Made by a program: the position numbers and the translations under genes
Part shown: in pieces, positions 21,158 through 34,800 of the stretch
How the letters are laid out: each line of letters opens with the position of its first letter
How positions within the stretch are numbered: position 1 is the first letter of the stretch
Assembly: GCA_001599595.1 (NCBI GenBank)
Contig: BCHH01000014.1
Location: forward strand, 894,355-958,354
Reading direction: 5' to 3'
Length of the DNA stretch: 64,000 bases
Source: Beverwykella pulmonaria
Lineage: Eukaryota > Ascomycota > Dothideomycetes > Pleosporales > Melanommataceae
The notes under the pieces: model-generated
What the model was told of the DNA's origin: nothing
Database searches by the model: none
The model's input: the letters and a program-made list of their open reading frames with translations, nothing else

Positions 21158-22786
21158 TTAAGACCTTTCCTTCAAAGTCACCCACAACGGCTTCTTAGCC
21201 CAGCTCCACCAGCCTTTCTGTTCGGCCCAATCATAACTCTCTGCGCTTAACTCGAGGTCAAAAGTGAACAGAATGCGACAGACCACTAGACTAATTTCGG
21301 CTAGCGCAAGACTATCTAAGGTGAGCGTACGTCAGAAAGCGGACTCGATTTGTAGCCTACTTCTTTCCGATGCAATTCCTAGAACTGAATCCAAAAGGCT
21401 TTAGAACACTTCGTCGATCATTTTCGTATAATGGATTCCCTAGCCACCGAGAGGGATCAAATATATCCGGATTGCGGAAGTTGAGCGAACTACGGTAGGC
21501 TGGCCAATGATATATACCCAATGTTGTCTGTGTAAGTAAGTATCAGTTGGAGAATGGAGAATATTCACTTACTTGATTCGTGATCCATATTCCCTGAACC
21601 GATGATCCCTCCACTGCTCCTCTCCGCGGGTTATGAATCGGCACCGGCGAATGAAAGCGCATAGCTTCCTTGATGCACGCTTGTAGGTATTCAAATTTTT
21701 TAGTAGACTCAAAAGTGATGTCTTCTCCCCTTCGAAACGTTTCCCGAATCCCCTGAACGAGCTTTTGATGCACATCTGGCGTCGCCGTGACAAGATATAG
21801 GCAGCTGATTATACCTTCGGCGGTGGTTTCCGATCCAGCTGGAACAAGAAGATTGCAGTTACTCATGATCTCGTCTCGACTCATCTCCTTCTTAGTTCCT
21901 TCGTGCTTCTCAATTTGGGTCAAGAAATCACCGCGACTAGACGATTTCTCAAGTCGCTGCGTAACGCATCTTACGCAGAACTCTTGGTGTTCTCGGAGCG
22001 TTCTCGTCATCATCCCGGATATTGCCCAATTTACTACAGTATTGACCCATGGGAACTGGCGGAGACTGCCGAGGATTGTAACAGCGTAGACTGACTCGAA
22101 TATTAACTTTGTCCACGGGTGATACTCACCCTCAGTTAGACAACCGAAAGGCTGACCAAACGCGAGATCCCCGATGACATCAAATGTGAACAAGCTGATC
22201 CACTTCGTAAGGTCTATCTTCTGATTGACCCTTTGTCGCAATTGGTGAAGTAGGACCTTCAAATGTTCACTAATAAGTATTTGCGACTCATTCTTTAACG
22301 CCCTCTCACTGAATGCCGGACCGAACAATCTCCTCTGTTTTGAATGCGTTGCGTCGTCTGCAGTCAGCATCTCCGGTGCGCCGTTGACTTTCAAAGCGTC
22401 GGTGAATCGTAACATGTCCCGCACCGGAATATTTACTCGCGATTCCCGTTTAACCATGATATCAGTCCATGCATCAGGATGAATGAATGATAAACCATTC
22501 GGAGACACACGGACGACATCACCATATTGATGGTGGAGATCACGAAGCTTCCGATGAAGTTCACCACGAACGAGATAGAACTCATGCGGAATACGAGAAG
22601 CTGCCCACAATGTTGGGCCCGGTATTTTAGACAAGTGGTGAAGCCGTACGTTGTACACCCAGATTCCAATTTGAAAGAAGACGCACTATGGCTAGTTATT
22701 CCAACTTTCGGCGACTTCTCGAGTTGTTATAGGCTTACAAGAGTACAGAGTATAGCAAGTACAGTAAGTAACTGAGATGTAAACAT
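21158..22786 (-). CDS. Cytochrome P450 B (terpenoid cluster)
   Basis: Exons complement(22739..22786), (21573..22685), (21361..21527) and (21158..21311) give 493 aa. The tiny first exon (16 codons) supplies most of the membrane anchor (MFTSQLLTVLAILCTL, then CVFFQIGIWV). Then follow the hinge KIPGP, the I-helix LLVPAGSETTAEG, the K-helix KEAMRFHSP (ExxR), FDPSRW and the heme loop KPFGFSSRNCIGKN, with Cys at about residue 439. The pattern resembles the CYP65/isotrichodermin C-15 hydroxylase-like group. One oddity is that the usual Gly of FxxGxRxC is Ser here, which may alter heme packing. The gene lies in the cluster next to the transporter and the terpene synthase, so it probably oxidises the terpene skeleton. 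Intron joins reproduce NQTTLGIYHWPAYR and GKNLALAEI in frame. Confidence 0.92.
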
Positions 22787-23266
22787 TGTATGAGATATAT
22801 TTGCAGTGAAATATGAGATTTTCGCGTTAGGATGGAAGTATCGGGATTTTGGAGGGCGATGAAATTGGGGCGGTTGGCTTGGATGGGTCGGGAGCCGTAT
22901 TTAATCACTGTGGCACACCTCTAAGCAATCTTAGGGTCCCATTTAATGCAGGGAGTGCCTCATTAAATACAAGGGGGCATTCTAATAGATTAATGCCAGT
23001 TTTTCGGAACCAACGTACACAATTGGCCACTAGTTCACGTTTGATCTGACTGTAAATCCCAAGCATCGCACATACTTCTCCCAGACCAATCGCCGCATAA
23101 TTTTAGGAAGCCCCAAGTCGGAATAATTTCTTGAGTCTCGCCCCAGACAAGCTCACCATGAGCAAAGCCTTCAACCAATTGAGAACTATCTAGCAAGTTG
23201 TGTCATAACATCCATGTCGCATACGTCATTGCCAGCTGACGCAAGGCTCAACCGTATTGCTTCTTT
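22787..23266. other. Promoter of P450 B / 3' flank of transporter
   Basis: Holds ATCACTGTGGCAC (about 22902), shared with the upstream region of P450 A. No gene is seen. Confidence 0.45.
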
Positions 23267-25316
23267 TCACCCTGTGGTTCCTTCCGAAGCACTTTTTATG
23301 TGCCCTGTTTCCGACTCCTTGTGCTTGTGTGGATCACGATATTTGATCCATGGCTGGAAGAAAGACACAACGAGGGCAAGACCGGCGATCGGGATGCCAA
23401 CAGCAAAGGTGGAACGCAACGCTAAAACATAACTGCGACGTATGCTAGCAATTGAAAGCGCAGAGAATTCTGAGATAGCTTCCTTTGAGGCGCCTGAAGA
23501 AAGGATTATAGTCGGATTGATATCTGGAATATTCTGTCGAAGTTGCTGCACAAGTTGTGTCTGAAATACACCTTGGGCTGCTGCAACGGTGAGCGCGCCT
23601 CCAGTAGCTTGGCAAACTGTGTCTGCATTAGAGTATTATCCACAGATTAACGGTAGGTGGGCATAACCTACATATCATGATAGCAGTGGCGATTGCGACA
23701 TCCTCGGAAGGTACCATGATCTGTGAGAGCATCATAGGAATAGTCAAACATGCTCCTGCTCCAAAGCCCAGCAGTATCTGAAACCCAATCCAGAAACCAC
23801 TCGATGAATTTTCATCCAGCAGCAAGTGGAGACCGGCTCCCACCATTGCGACAGCAGATCCAATGAACATGAATGGAACAAAAACCCCAGTAGCCGTGAT
23901 AACGAAACCGACAAAGATCTGAGTAAAAGCTTAAATGGTGTAAGTATGATTTTAGAGGCATCAATATGGGAGATTCCTTACTCAGGCTGAGAATCAGTGG
24001 AATAAGTCGAACGCCCGATGAAATGGCTGAAACACCTCGGACAGCCTGGAAGTATATCGGGAGATAGAAAAGCGCAATGTAAAATGATCCAGATATGCTG
24101 CAATAATTAGTTAGGTTGATTCAGCATATCATCATGGATTGGTGTTGGGCTTACAAGAATTCGAATACCCCACAGGTCCGAAGAGTACTTTGCATCATCA
24201 CTTTCCTTGTTATGAAAGCTCTATCACCTTGGAACCACTCATTGGCTATAAATGCCATGATAAAAATCCCAGTAGCAACTAATGTGCCTACGACATCCGC
24301 GCTACCCCAGGCTTTTTCGACGCCCGCCCATCGCATAGCCATTGTGAAAGATATAACCGCGGCACTGGTGAATATAACACCAAGAAGATCCATTTGAAGT
24401 ATCTTCTCATTTAATGAGACACTTATTGTGTCTGATTGATCAGGTGCTTTGAACGTGAACGCGAATGCCAGAGCAGCGAGCACTCCGAAGGGTAAGTTGA
24501 TGTAGAAACTACGAGATTGTTGTGAGCATTGATTCGTTACTACAGAGTGACAGGAGACTTACCACCACCTCCAGGACGCCTTATCTGTTAATGTACCACC
24601 TATCAAAGGACCAGCAACCGATGCGAAAGCAAAAGTTGCCGAAAGGACACTTTGTAAAGCTGGCCTGATCTTTGGCCTAGAAGAATATGCGATGATCAGG
24701 AAGCTCCCAGAGAATGTTCCTGCACAGCCAGTTCCCGTGATTGCCCGACCTATGATGAAAACGACGCTATTAGGAGCAACGGCTAAGAGAGGTTGTTAGT
24801 GATTGAAGTGTGACTGATCATTCCAGTCAACTAACCGCATATTAGGCTTCCTAGCTCAAACACAGCGATGCTAATCAAGTAGACCACCTTCACGGGGAAA
24901 TATTTGAATGCCTTCCCCCAAATAGATTGTGTAGTTGCGACTGGAAAGAACATAGCGGATCCGTACCATCCTATGTCTTCCAAGCTCTGGAAGTTCTTGG
25001 TAATAGAAGGTATAGCGGTAGAGATAATAGTCTGAAAGATCCGGCTTAGTAAATATACAAACTTGAGAGGCATCCCAATGATAAAACATACTACATCTAG
25101 TGACGCTATAAACATGCTGAGAACCAGAGCGATAAGAATGAAAGATAATTGCATCTTTCCTGGATATTCATGTTCGCCCAGAGAACCACTAGTAGTTTCC
25201 ATTGCAACAATATGTTCGTTCGGGTCACTAGGAAATGAAGGTTTCTCCATATCAGGCGTCGTTACTATTGTGAAAATATTTCCAGTGTCGCGTGGTTCTG
25301 GTAGTTCAGGGCCCAT
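23267..25316 (-). CDS. MFS efflux transporter (14-TM, TOXA/TRI12 type)
   Basis: Exons complement(25092..25316), (24836..25031), (24563..24782), (24155..24508), (23982..24097), (23672..23929) and (23267..23616) give 572 aa. Start at the ATG at 25316. A hydrophilic N-terminus of about 55 aa is followed by the DHA2-type signatures [72 protein letters not shown] and FYINLPFG. The 14-helix architecture and these motifs fit drug:H+ antiporters found in fungal metabolite clusters, where they export the product or protect the producer. It is flanked by P450 B and the terpene synthase on the same strand. All six introns keep frame; intron 5 uses the acceptor at 23930, giving [10 protein letters not shown]. 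Confidence 0.93.
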
Positions 25317-25932
25317 CGTGTTGGTGTAGTGAAGGGTAAGTTGTTGCAACGGTGCGGCGTTGATGTAACTTGGCTCGTAGCTAATAACAAGCTATGTAGT
25401 ATTGGTTAATTACAAACATGCAAGATTTGCGCTTAAAATGGGCGCATGCACGCACTCTGTATGTGGTTATCGGAATGGTGTGGGACGGAGCGCGTGCACC
25501 CGCAAACTATCCGTTTATGCAGTTTCCGCAGGCACTAGCAAGCTGCTCCTCAACTCCCAGTCGAATAATTTCATCGCCGTCGCTGTGCCTCAATTTATTT
25601 CGAGCGATTTTTATCAAAGACCCACCATAAAATGATTACCCCGTTCCCCTGGAACCGTGCCTTAATCTCGAATTCGAGGTTCGCTGATTCGGTGCTGTGC
25701 CTCACGTTCAGATTATGTATTTGTGCAGGGAAGCAAGTTTGATCAAGAGCTGTGCCTCAATGGAACATGCAGACCAATCTGTCAATGCCCAAAAAAAACT
25801 GGGTATCCCGTGTTCTGCGTGAGCCAGCCACAAATTAAGTCAATGGATTCAACGAGACCCACAAAAAGTATTTGTTTAAAAATGCGATTGATAATGAAAA
25901 TGCACATATCTACTACGCCAATTGCTAAACCC
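25317..25932. other. Promoter of the transporter / 3' flank of terpene synthase
   Basis: A 616-bp gap with three exact copies of GCTGTGCCTCA (separate entry). No coding gene is supported. Confidence 0.5.
25582..25759. promoter_or_regulatory. Three copies of GCTGTGCCTCA upstream of the transporter
   Basis: Exact 11-mers at 25582-25592, 25694-25704 and 25749-25759. Related words GCTGTGCCGCA (36966-36976) and GCTGTGCCGTA (37141-37151) lie upstream of the flavin monooxygenase. They are candidate binding sites for a cluster regulator. No regulator gene is visible in the cluster itself. Confidence 0.4.
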
Positions 25933-28501
25933 CTACAGACGCAGCATATTCAACAACAGCCGAAGTTCGAAATTCTCTCGCCCAAAAACTGCCTCAAGGT
26001 GAGTAACCTCAAGATCCAGCGCCGCTTCTAGGCGTTTCAGAACCATTGAACAATATTCCAGACTTCCTGCCTTCCTCATATGATTTATTATCATTTTTTT
26101 GTGTTCGACATTGGATTTCCCAGAAACGCGACGCTGTACCAAAAGACCTCTAAGCTGCATGCTGTTATCTGTCTGGTTCAGGGCGTGGATCAAAGGTAGC
26201 GAGTATTTGCCTTCATCGAGATCTTCTTGCAAGCCCTTTTGAGCAGTATACTTTCGAGAGTCAGTAGTCACCCGATACGAAATGTGAATGATAGCACGGA
26301 ACGTACCTCTTGGGACATCAAATTCTGGTAATCATCCCGTATTTGGAAGTGTCGCCCGAGAAGAGAACATAGTCGATCCATGTCAATGATTTTTTGCTGT
26401 GGCGAGCATAACGTCATGAGACGCACAAGCAGACGAAACAAGCTTCCAGTCTCTTTCAAATTATCAGTAACATATGTTTGTCGTTTCTAGGCTCTACTTA
26501 CTTCCGTCAACCATTTGCAGATACTCTTTGATAGAAGGACAAATTACTCCATTGGTCCAGAGAAGGTCGTAGCTTTGCCCGATGAGAAGCTGTCGTGTCT
26601 CATCTATAGATGTTAACAAACATGCGTACGATCTAGGTTTTGATGGAGTTCGCATCTCACCAGTAAAGACTTGAATACAGTCAGAATGGCCAAGTTGTTG
26701 AACCTTGCATAACGCTTCTATCCATGCAAATGTTGCTGAATTGATTGTTTGTGCCTCTCCATATATAGTATGGGTTGATGCCTCCCCGCGTCGGAGTGGA
26801 GAATGATCCTCGAGATCATCAAGCCTATCATCATCTGTTAGAAAATGTTCTGTCGAGAACCTGGAGTCAAGGGATTACATCAAGGATGAGCTGTGTATCG
26901 TCTGAATGACGTCTTGAATTACATTTGCATGGTGAGCGGGCACTTGCAGCCAAAAATTGAGGGCCTCAAACGCTTTGTTCCTAATCCGCTTGGATGGTAA
27001 AGAGCTCAGATATCGGAACGGTTCCAGGACAACCTTCAGACCGTGTAAGCAATATGTCAACAATGGAATCAGAATTCTTGATGCTAAGCTTTACTTACGG
27101 TATCATCCTGTTTCGGAAGTCCACACATTGTAAACTCATCCATAGGGAACTCAGGATCACGTCTGTGGTTTACCTCCCCCGGGAGACCATGCATGTCGAT
27201 GAACTCGCTAAAAGCCGACGATGTGTCAGATATGAGTCCCTTCCTACGTTTAGATGAAAGTTCAGAATTCAATGTGGACGAAGATGCCGATCTACGACAC
27301 TTTTCGGAGTCGACTTTGGTATCTTCCGCGTTCATGTCAACGCCCCCCTTCAAACGGCGAAGCTGAAGCTCATTGTATGAAACCTCTAGGTGATATCTTG
27401 GACAAGTCAAACTCCAAATCAAGTTTCCACTGATGCTATATTGAATGACCTCAATATATCTCTTAAGATCCGGTGACAGGTCTGTTCGAACTCTAGTATC
27501 TTGGACAATGCTTTCGAACCGCTTTACCTCGCTCTTTATTCTCTTACGACACAACTCTTTGGCCTCGTCAAGTGGGACATTGTGCTCTCCCATTATGACA
27601 CAAAGAGCGTTCGCGAAATGTTGCTGTCCCACTTCCTTTGCAGCTTTGTACTCTTTCTCGTATGAGAAGAGGTCATTGGTAAGGGATGCTGCCAAAACTG
27701 CGGGCATGGCTAGCTCTTTACAAAGTTCAAGCTCATCGTTTGGGATGGTAATGGCGTAGCCAAATGTTACTAATGCGTGCCAGAACCTGACAAGAGTTAG
27801 TTTACGTCATTCCTTGCTACGTAGTATCTCTACGGCCCACTTACATCTGGCCGACATCCATACATCGATATGGCAAGTATTCTTTGAGAGTATAAAACTG
27901 TTGGTGATGTTGACGTCCTGAAGATGTCTCAACGAAAATGGCCCATGCCCCCATAGCAGCCTTAGCTCTTTCTCGGTCTATGATCATCATCTCATTCAAA
28001 ATTTTGGCTTGTATCTGACGTTTACCAGAACCAGATGCATTGATTGTTCCAAACAGAGCGCCTTCTCGAAAGCTTTCTAGCATTTGATCGTTTTCGGCAA
28101 TAACCTAGGACATGATTAGAAGACCTTAAGCCTAGACGTTGAGCATACCTTGTCCTTGGTAGAGATGTCAATCAAATCTGAAAATGTCAGAGCTTTGAAA
28201 CATGAAAGGGTGCACATTTCATACCATCATACAAGAATGCAAATTCGTTGGCGTATGAGATAATTTCTAGCCGATCTGGAAGACATTCTGGCATGGTGAT
28301 TGACATGATACTGTGTTGAGGCCCCAGTCCGCCCTTGTCGTTTCGAATTGGCCCAACAAGTTTCTTCCAGTCCATCTGGGCCCGTACAGCACCAATCTCT
28401 TCCAGCTCAGCAAACCTGTGCTTTCTGACGGGAATATCACCACAGAGTCCCTCTGTGTCATACAAGGACGGGTCGAGAAGGATCGAAAAGGTGTGGTCCA
28501 T
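25933..28501 (-). CDS. Chimeric terpene cyclase-prenyltransferase (PTTS)
   Basis: Nine exons: complement of 28225..28501, 28149..28177, 27845..28104, 27099..27786, 26879..27033, 26661..26824, 26502..26603, 26307..26452 and 25933..26250; 712 aa, near the roughly 720 aa of fusicoccadiene synthase. The N-terminal class I cyclase has DDLID (92-96, formed across intron 1) and the NSE triad NDLFSYEKE (226-234). A linker of about 100 aa leads to the C-terminal prenyl diphosphate synthase with DDLED (472-476), followed by LRRG, and the second motif RDDYQNL (597-603). The C-terminal domain would condense isopentenyl diphosphate to GGPP (C20) or GFPP (C25), and the N-terminal domain would cyclise it to a diterpene or sesterterpene. 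All metal-binding motifs are intact. The starting residues (LYDTEGLCGDIPVRKH) match the fusicoccadiene synthase type. It is the core enzyme of the cluster; product size and ring system cannot be read from sequence. Confidence 0.96.
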
Positions 28502-28871
28502 GGCAGCAAATTTATGTATGTGAAAATGACTTCGTGGAACTGTTTCGATGTCAAGATCACGGCGAAACCTAAAGGCAAAGGATGTCTATTTTCAGCCAAG
28601 AATCTGAGATCGTCATAAAGAAATAATTATGATCGGAGAGCAAGACTTAGGCTGACAACATCCGCATATCAATACATGCCCAACTTGGGTTGAAACCCGA
28701 TGCGCGGTCTTAAAAAGTTATAATATGAAGGCGTAGGCGAGTCATCCGTGCCGCAGGACAATATCCCGCTCTCCTGATCGCCGACGGAGAATTCAGAAAT
28801 GCTCTAATTAATTGCCCAAGAATTGGGGGGTCTCTTCGCTGCGCCTGTTTTGCTATTGTCTTCTGTCTACG
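28502..28871. promoter_or_regulatory. Bidirectional promoter of terpene synthase and P450 C
   Basis: The 370 bp between the two divergent start codons must hold both promoters. It contains GTGCCGCAGGACAA and a CGCCGACGG word, possible zinc-cluster factor sites. Sharing one promoter region supports co-expression of the two genes. Confidence 0.6.
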
Positions 28872-31800
28872 ATGAATACTTCTCTTGATTTTATGGGCTC
28901 TGCCTTCGAGCGATTTATGCCAGCATCAAGTTTCTTCTTGGCTGTGACTACATTAATAGTTGCAATAGCTATCTCATGCGTCCTCGTTATCTTTTACAGA
29001 CTATATATATCACCTTTGGCGAAATTTCCAGGCCCTAAGCTTGCAGCAGCTACTGCTTGGTACGAATTCTATCACCAATATTTTAGGAATGGAAAATTCA
29101 CTTTCGAAATCGCGAGGCTACACTCTGTCTATGGTAAGCAGTGCATGTAAAGATTGGCGGAAGACAGCTTTATCTGATATCTTTCCTGTAGGACCAATCG
29201 TACGCATCAATCCTTGGGAGTTGCACATTTGTGATCCAGAGTATTATGACAAGCTCTATGTAGCAGGAAGCGTTCGGCCGACAGATAACTCAGACATGTT
29301 TGCTCGTGGGGTCGAGTTCGAAGGTAATCAATGCTAGCTACTTCCCGATGTCTTATTCAACGTCTAACACCTTACAGGCTCCCACTTTCTATCCATCGAC
29401 CACTACATTCATCGACGAAGGCGTAAGCCGCTGGAACCCTTCTTTTCGAAATCAGGAGTCCGAAAGCTTGAGCCCATGATTTGGGAGCTAGCAGAGAAGG
29501 TCGAGGAAAAATTCAATACTTCTAAGGGAAAGGTCATACGTCTTGACCATGCAATGTTAGCGTTTTCTGGAGACGTCATCGGACGTATCTGCTGCAGAAA
29601 TCCCACCGATCTAGTAGACGGACCAGACTTTTCGCCTGAGTGGTATGTCTTGAAGATGACCCTAACTTTATAGAAATTTACTAATAGTCGAAGGTACAAT
29701 CTTCTACATGATGTTATCAAGTCCTTGCCATTATTTATGGGGTTTCCATTTTTATTAAGGTATGAGCCAGTGGCCTCAAGGAATTCAATACTTATCCTGT
29801 ACAGCTGTCAGATTGTAGCACTATTTCGGCTACAAGAATAATGTGGTCACGTTGTGAGATGAAAGAATGATGAGTATTGATGAATTGATTGATTGATTGT
29901 CGTGTCGCGCCCCAGCCATNNNNNNNNNNNNNNNNNNNNNNNNNNNNNNNNNNNNNNNNNNNNNNNNNNNNNNNNNNNNNNNNNNNNNNTTTCGTTGATC
30001 CGTTGCAGGCCCATTTACGCACATTGCGCCCAATACCACGACTAATACCTGTCCATCTGATGCTTTGTCTACTTGGGGGTTATAAAAATACTATTCTATA
30101 AACCCCTATATAGCCCTTACATCTAACACACCCCCTTAGCTTGGAAGGCGTTGCAAGCTAGATTAGACTATTGTTAGGGTTTAGTGGACGTGATGAGGTT
30201 GAGTTTATCAAGTTGTGTCTGAATGTCTTCTAGAGGCACTTTGTTTGCTACCTTTTGTTCCTTTACCTCTACTAAACTAAGTTAGGTTAGAAATCCTTCC
30301 CACTTGTTTACTAGGAGTACCTTTGTAAAGCTGTCAGCAATTATATCTATTAACTGTACGTACTCCACCTAGATCCTTCTAGTAGACACTTCTTGTCTTA
30401 GCTAGTAATTGTGTATGTTAACATGTTAAAGTTTGGTCTAAAGCTTTAAGATTTCCTCTGTTACTAGGCAAATAGTCTGCTTATTGTTGCATTAAATAGT
30501 AATAGTTGTTGAGGATAGTTTGATTTGCAGTTTGTTTAAAAGTTGTAATGTAAACATTGCTTCCTTAGCTACTTGTAAGAGTGCAAGGAGTTCTGCTTTA
30601 GTAGTTAATGTTGTAACTATGTCTTGTTTATTTGCCCTCTAGGCAATAAGGCTGTTGAAAAGTTTAATTGCGTAGCCTTGTGAGCTTTTCCTGTCTAGTG
30701 TGTTGTTAGTAAAGGATGCATTGCTAGCTACCTAAAGGTTATTACCTCCACTAAGCTGCAATACTCTCTATCTTATATCTAATAGGTACAGGAGTACTTA
30801 GTTAGCTACATTATAGTGTTCTAGTCCTAGGTTTAATAGGAAGCAGGCTAGTCTTAAGGTTGCAAAGGCAATATTAGGTCGCGTTATTACTGCTGCGAAC
30901 AGAATTGATCTAATTTTGCGTTAGTATTTGTTAATTTCTAAGGGAGTTGCTAAGCCTATTTAGGGCTTTAGTTTAGTAACAGCTATTAGGGTGTTATAGC
31001 AGCAGTCTTGTTAGTCAACTAGGCAGCTAATTTTGTTAATATAGCTAGCCTGTAAGAGTTGGATAAGACGCTAGTCTCTTTGTTAGATAATCTCTACGCC
31101 TAGAAACTATTAAAGGTCTTCTCCTCCTATTATAGCATATTTCTGTTGCAGGAGCTTAATTGCTTGTTCCGCGTTCTAACTGTTTTCCTTGTTAAAGGCA
31201 ACAATAATGTTGTCTACATAGAAGAAGATAATAACACTATTCTTAATTATATAGCAGGGCTTATGCAGTACAGCTTTAAAACTAATAGTCCTAAGGGTTG
31301 TTGTAAACTCCTTTTACCACAGCATAGGTAAAATGCGTAGACTATACAAGGCCTTCTAGAGTTTAAGGATTGTGCCTTTCTTCTAATATCCACAGGGCAT
31401 CTTTATATAAACTTCTCTGTTAATTGTTGCATAAACAAAGGCGTTAGTTATGTTGTATTGTTTTAGCTTAAGGTTGTATTTTGCTGCAATTGCCATAAGC
31501 ATCCTAAAAGACTAAGCTACTAAGGTTGCAGCGTAGGTATCTTAGGATGTAATATCCTTTTGCTAGTCTCCACAAACTACTAGGCGTGCTTTGCATTTAA
31601 GAAATTAATAATGCTTGTTTAGTTTGTAGGTATATACCTACATACAGTCAAGTATCTAATAGCCTGCTTGTTTAGTTAGCTTAGAGGGTACTTCTAACTA
31701 GGATTTTATTTGTTTGTAGCTTCTAAGATAGGCTTGTTCTGCTTCTTTAAATAGTTTGCCTATTAGATAATCTTTAAGCTTTGTTTAGCATGTTGGCAGG

Positions 31801-34800
31801 GGTAGGAGTTGACTTTAATAGAGCTTTAAGCCTTTAGCAAGCATTCTTTTTATCTTAGCCTTGTCTACTACTTCTCCTTTGTATTGTCTAACATTGCTAG
31901 CTTAAGTTCTAGCTATAAAGGCAGCTGCCTATAGGATAGTTTTGGATAACCCTGTTTAGTTTACTTCTAATTTATTTCTAACTATTAGCTGTGCTAGCAG
32001 TGCTACAGGTAGCAGTGTGGATAGAGGAGTTAGGTAGTTGTCCCTAATCTTCCTTCCTTNATAGTAGCCTAGTAGATCTACTTTATTATAGGGATTTAAT
32101 AAATCTTTAACTGCGTTGTCCTTGTAGAAAGACTCTGTTTCTAGCTGTTAACTAGGTGTTAGCAGTTTAATTGTTCTCACGTGCGTGGCAATTTTATCTA
32201 CTGTGTTGTGCATGAGGTTGTCCTGCAAATCCTCTATCTTGCTATTAAAGATTGTTTGTTTGTTAAAAATAACATTACATGTGCTTATTACCTTAGCTAG
32301 TAACAGTATCTAAACATAGTAGATGTTTAAGGATTAGTATCTAACTAGGTAGCCTATCTATGCTTTAGGATCTAGATGTTGCAACCTTAATTTGTTTTAA
32401 TAAGTATTGTCTGTTATTGCAAACGCCTTGCAGCTGTATGCTTTAAGGTAAGCAAGGTTAGGTTTCCTAATTAAGGTGACTACTCTGTTGTTTAGAGCAG
32501 CTTGCGTAAAGAAGATCTTATATAGTGTTTTCTAGTTGTTAGTGTAGTTTAGTGTTTAGTTGTAGAGATATACTCCTGCTCTTGTAATATAGGGCTATAG
32601 ATTCTAGGGTAGGTTAGCATTAAGCTACATTACACGCAATTTCTCTTTGTTTACACCCCCTAAGTGTTTAGCACCTCTGTTTTAAGCTTGTGTATCTAGG
32701 GTGGAAGGCTCAACAGTAATCCCTTGCAATGCTAGCTAGCGTTCTACCTCTAGTTTTACTATAGTAATTTTGTTGTTAGCTTTAATAACCTTAACTGTAA
32801 TGTTGTAGTAGTTCTTTAGGAAGAGGAAGAAGTTTGTAAACACCTTAATAATTAACTTAGCTAGTCTGTTGTCCTTAAAGTAAAAATCCTATTAGAGGCC
32901 TAAGTATTTGTTAGTAGCCAACATCTAACTCTTCTCCTTAGTAATACTTTGCGCCTTGTAGCTGTGGAAGTTAATAGATAATCTTTCTCCTAGTCTATTA
33001 TTATTAGTTTGTGGTGCGCGGCTAATTTATTGTCTTATCTTTGCTTTGCCGCAGGAGTCACATTGTACTGTTGTAACTCCTTTAACACGCACCCCCTTAG
33101 CCCACTGCACAAGGTGTTTAATAGCTGCAGGTCTAGGGTGTCCAAGTTGTTTATGCCACAGTTTAGCTAATGCTTTTTGCAAGCCTTATTTAGTTCTTGT
33201 AGTATTAGCTGTAGTATTAGTCTTGGTATTAGACTTGTGTGTGTAATACAAGCCTTCCTAGGTTAGATAGTACTCTAGTACCTATTAACTATAGATCTTA
33301 GTAAGGTTTCTAATTGTTGTTCCATCTAGTTTCCTTAGGGTAGTTAGTTTAGCTTGGGTATCCTACTATATCCCTTTCTGCCTAAGTAACTAGAACAAGA
33401 CAAGGTTGCATAACAGATTAGGGCATATTGCTATGTTGTGTAAAACAAGTCTGTGTATCCTAGATTTACTTTGTAGGTTTAGGTTAACAGAGCTGTATCC
33501 CTTTATCTATATTTGTAAGTTGCCTAACTAGATAAAGTCTCCTAGTGTTAGTGGGCAATAGTTAAAGATATAGTTAGGATTATTTGTTATGTAACAGGTT
33601 GTTCCTAAGTTAAGGATAAAGGACCTTTAGAGCAGGTAGCCAGTCTAGTTAGCTTTAAAGGATACTAATATAAACACTGTATTAACGCTTAATACTTTCT
33701 AGCCTTCTAGTTAATCCTCCTAGATCTCAGGCGTTAGTGTATGTAATTTCTTAGTGTTTAGTGTTTTTAATTTAGATCTACTCTATCCTCTTAGCAGTCC
33801 TTAAAATTTAGAATTATGCTTGCGTTTTAAAGCCACAAGTTCTTCAATCTTCTTATTTAGTACCCACTACTTAGGCGCTTTGTCTAGGTTAACATAGAAG
33901 CAGTCTTGTAGTGCGTAAAGATGTCCACATGCAGGACATTTTATGCTGCTTGTTCTAGCAGGTTGTTAGCCTAAGGATAACTTCTTGTTATCTTTTTAGT
34001 TATTACGTTAATCTTAAGGTCTACCCTGTTTTCTAGATGTCGCAACTTTAGCACAATAGGCGTCCCTATTATTACCCTAGGTAGTCTTCCTACTTTTAGC
34101 AAGATATAATAAGTTATCTGTTGCAAAAGCAGCTTTGTGCTTCCCTGTTTAGGTTATTAGATAATTTAACATTATATATTCTTAGAAGCGCTTTATTATT
34201 TCTTTCTAATTTATGCCTTAGGTAAACCATCCACTATCCTAAAAGGTTATAGACTAATAAGGGGCAACTTTATTTATAGCAGTTAGAAAGTCCTTTGCAA
34301 CCACATCAAACTGCGTTGTTTCTAGGATATTTTGTGTCTCTACTTCTGTAGCTGCTTAATTATATTTAGCTAGCTATAGGTCCTATGCTGTTGCGCTTCT
34401 TAGCAGCTTTAGGGATGTATTGTATTAGTCGCGTGCGCGTTCTTGTTTAAATTAATTGTCAACGCCAACTGTAGCTTTTAGGTTCGTAATCTACTATCTA
34501 AGTAGTTAATCTAGGAGGCAGCATGTGCGCTGCAGGTGTGGGTTGACTGTTAATTAAATAAAGACAATAATTTGTTAAAGACTTAATTGTTCTCTTTTAA
34601 AATTATGTTGGTTACTCTTGTACTGTTCAGACAGTGTTTTGTAGTATTTAAGGTCTTCCTTAAAAGCCCTAGCACCTGCAGGTGACAGCTTAGACTATTG
34701 CGTTAGGGTTTTAATATTTGTAGCTAGAGTATATTTAGCAATTAGTGGGACCCTTGGGGCAACAGGTTTAGGTTTTATTAGGACAGTCAACTTAGGGTTG

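Noticed and set aside
23919..23981. Acceptor CAG at 23919 for transporter intron 5
   Set aside because: It shifts the frame; the acceptor at 23930 keeps it and adds TFTQ before IFVGF.
29792..30101. Frames running across the N gap in the left LTR
   Set aside because: They contain unknown residues and lie in repeat DNA.
31146..33246. Short plus-strand frames inside the Copia element
   Set aside because: The element codes on the minus strand; these are chance openings.
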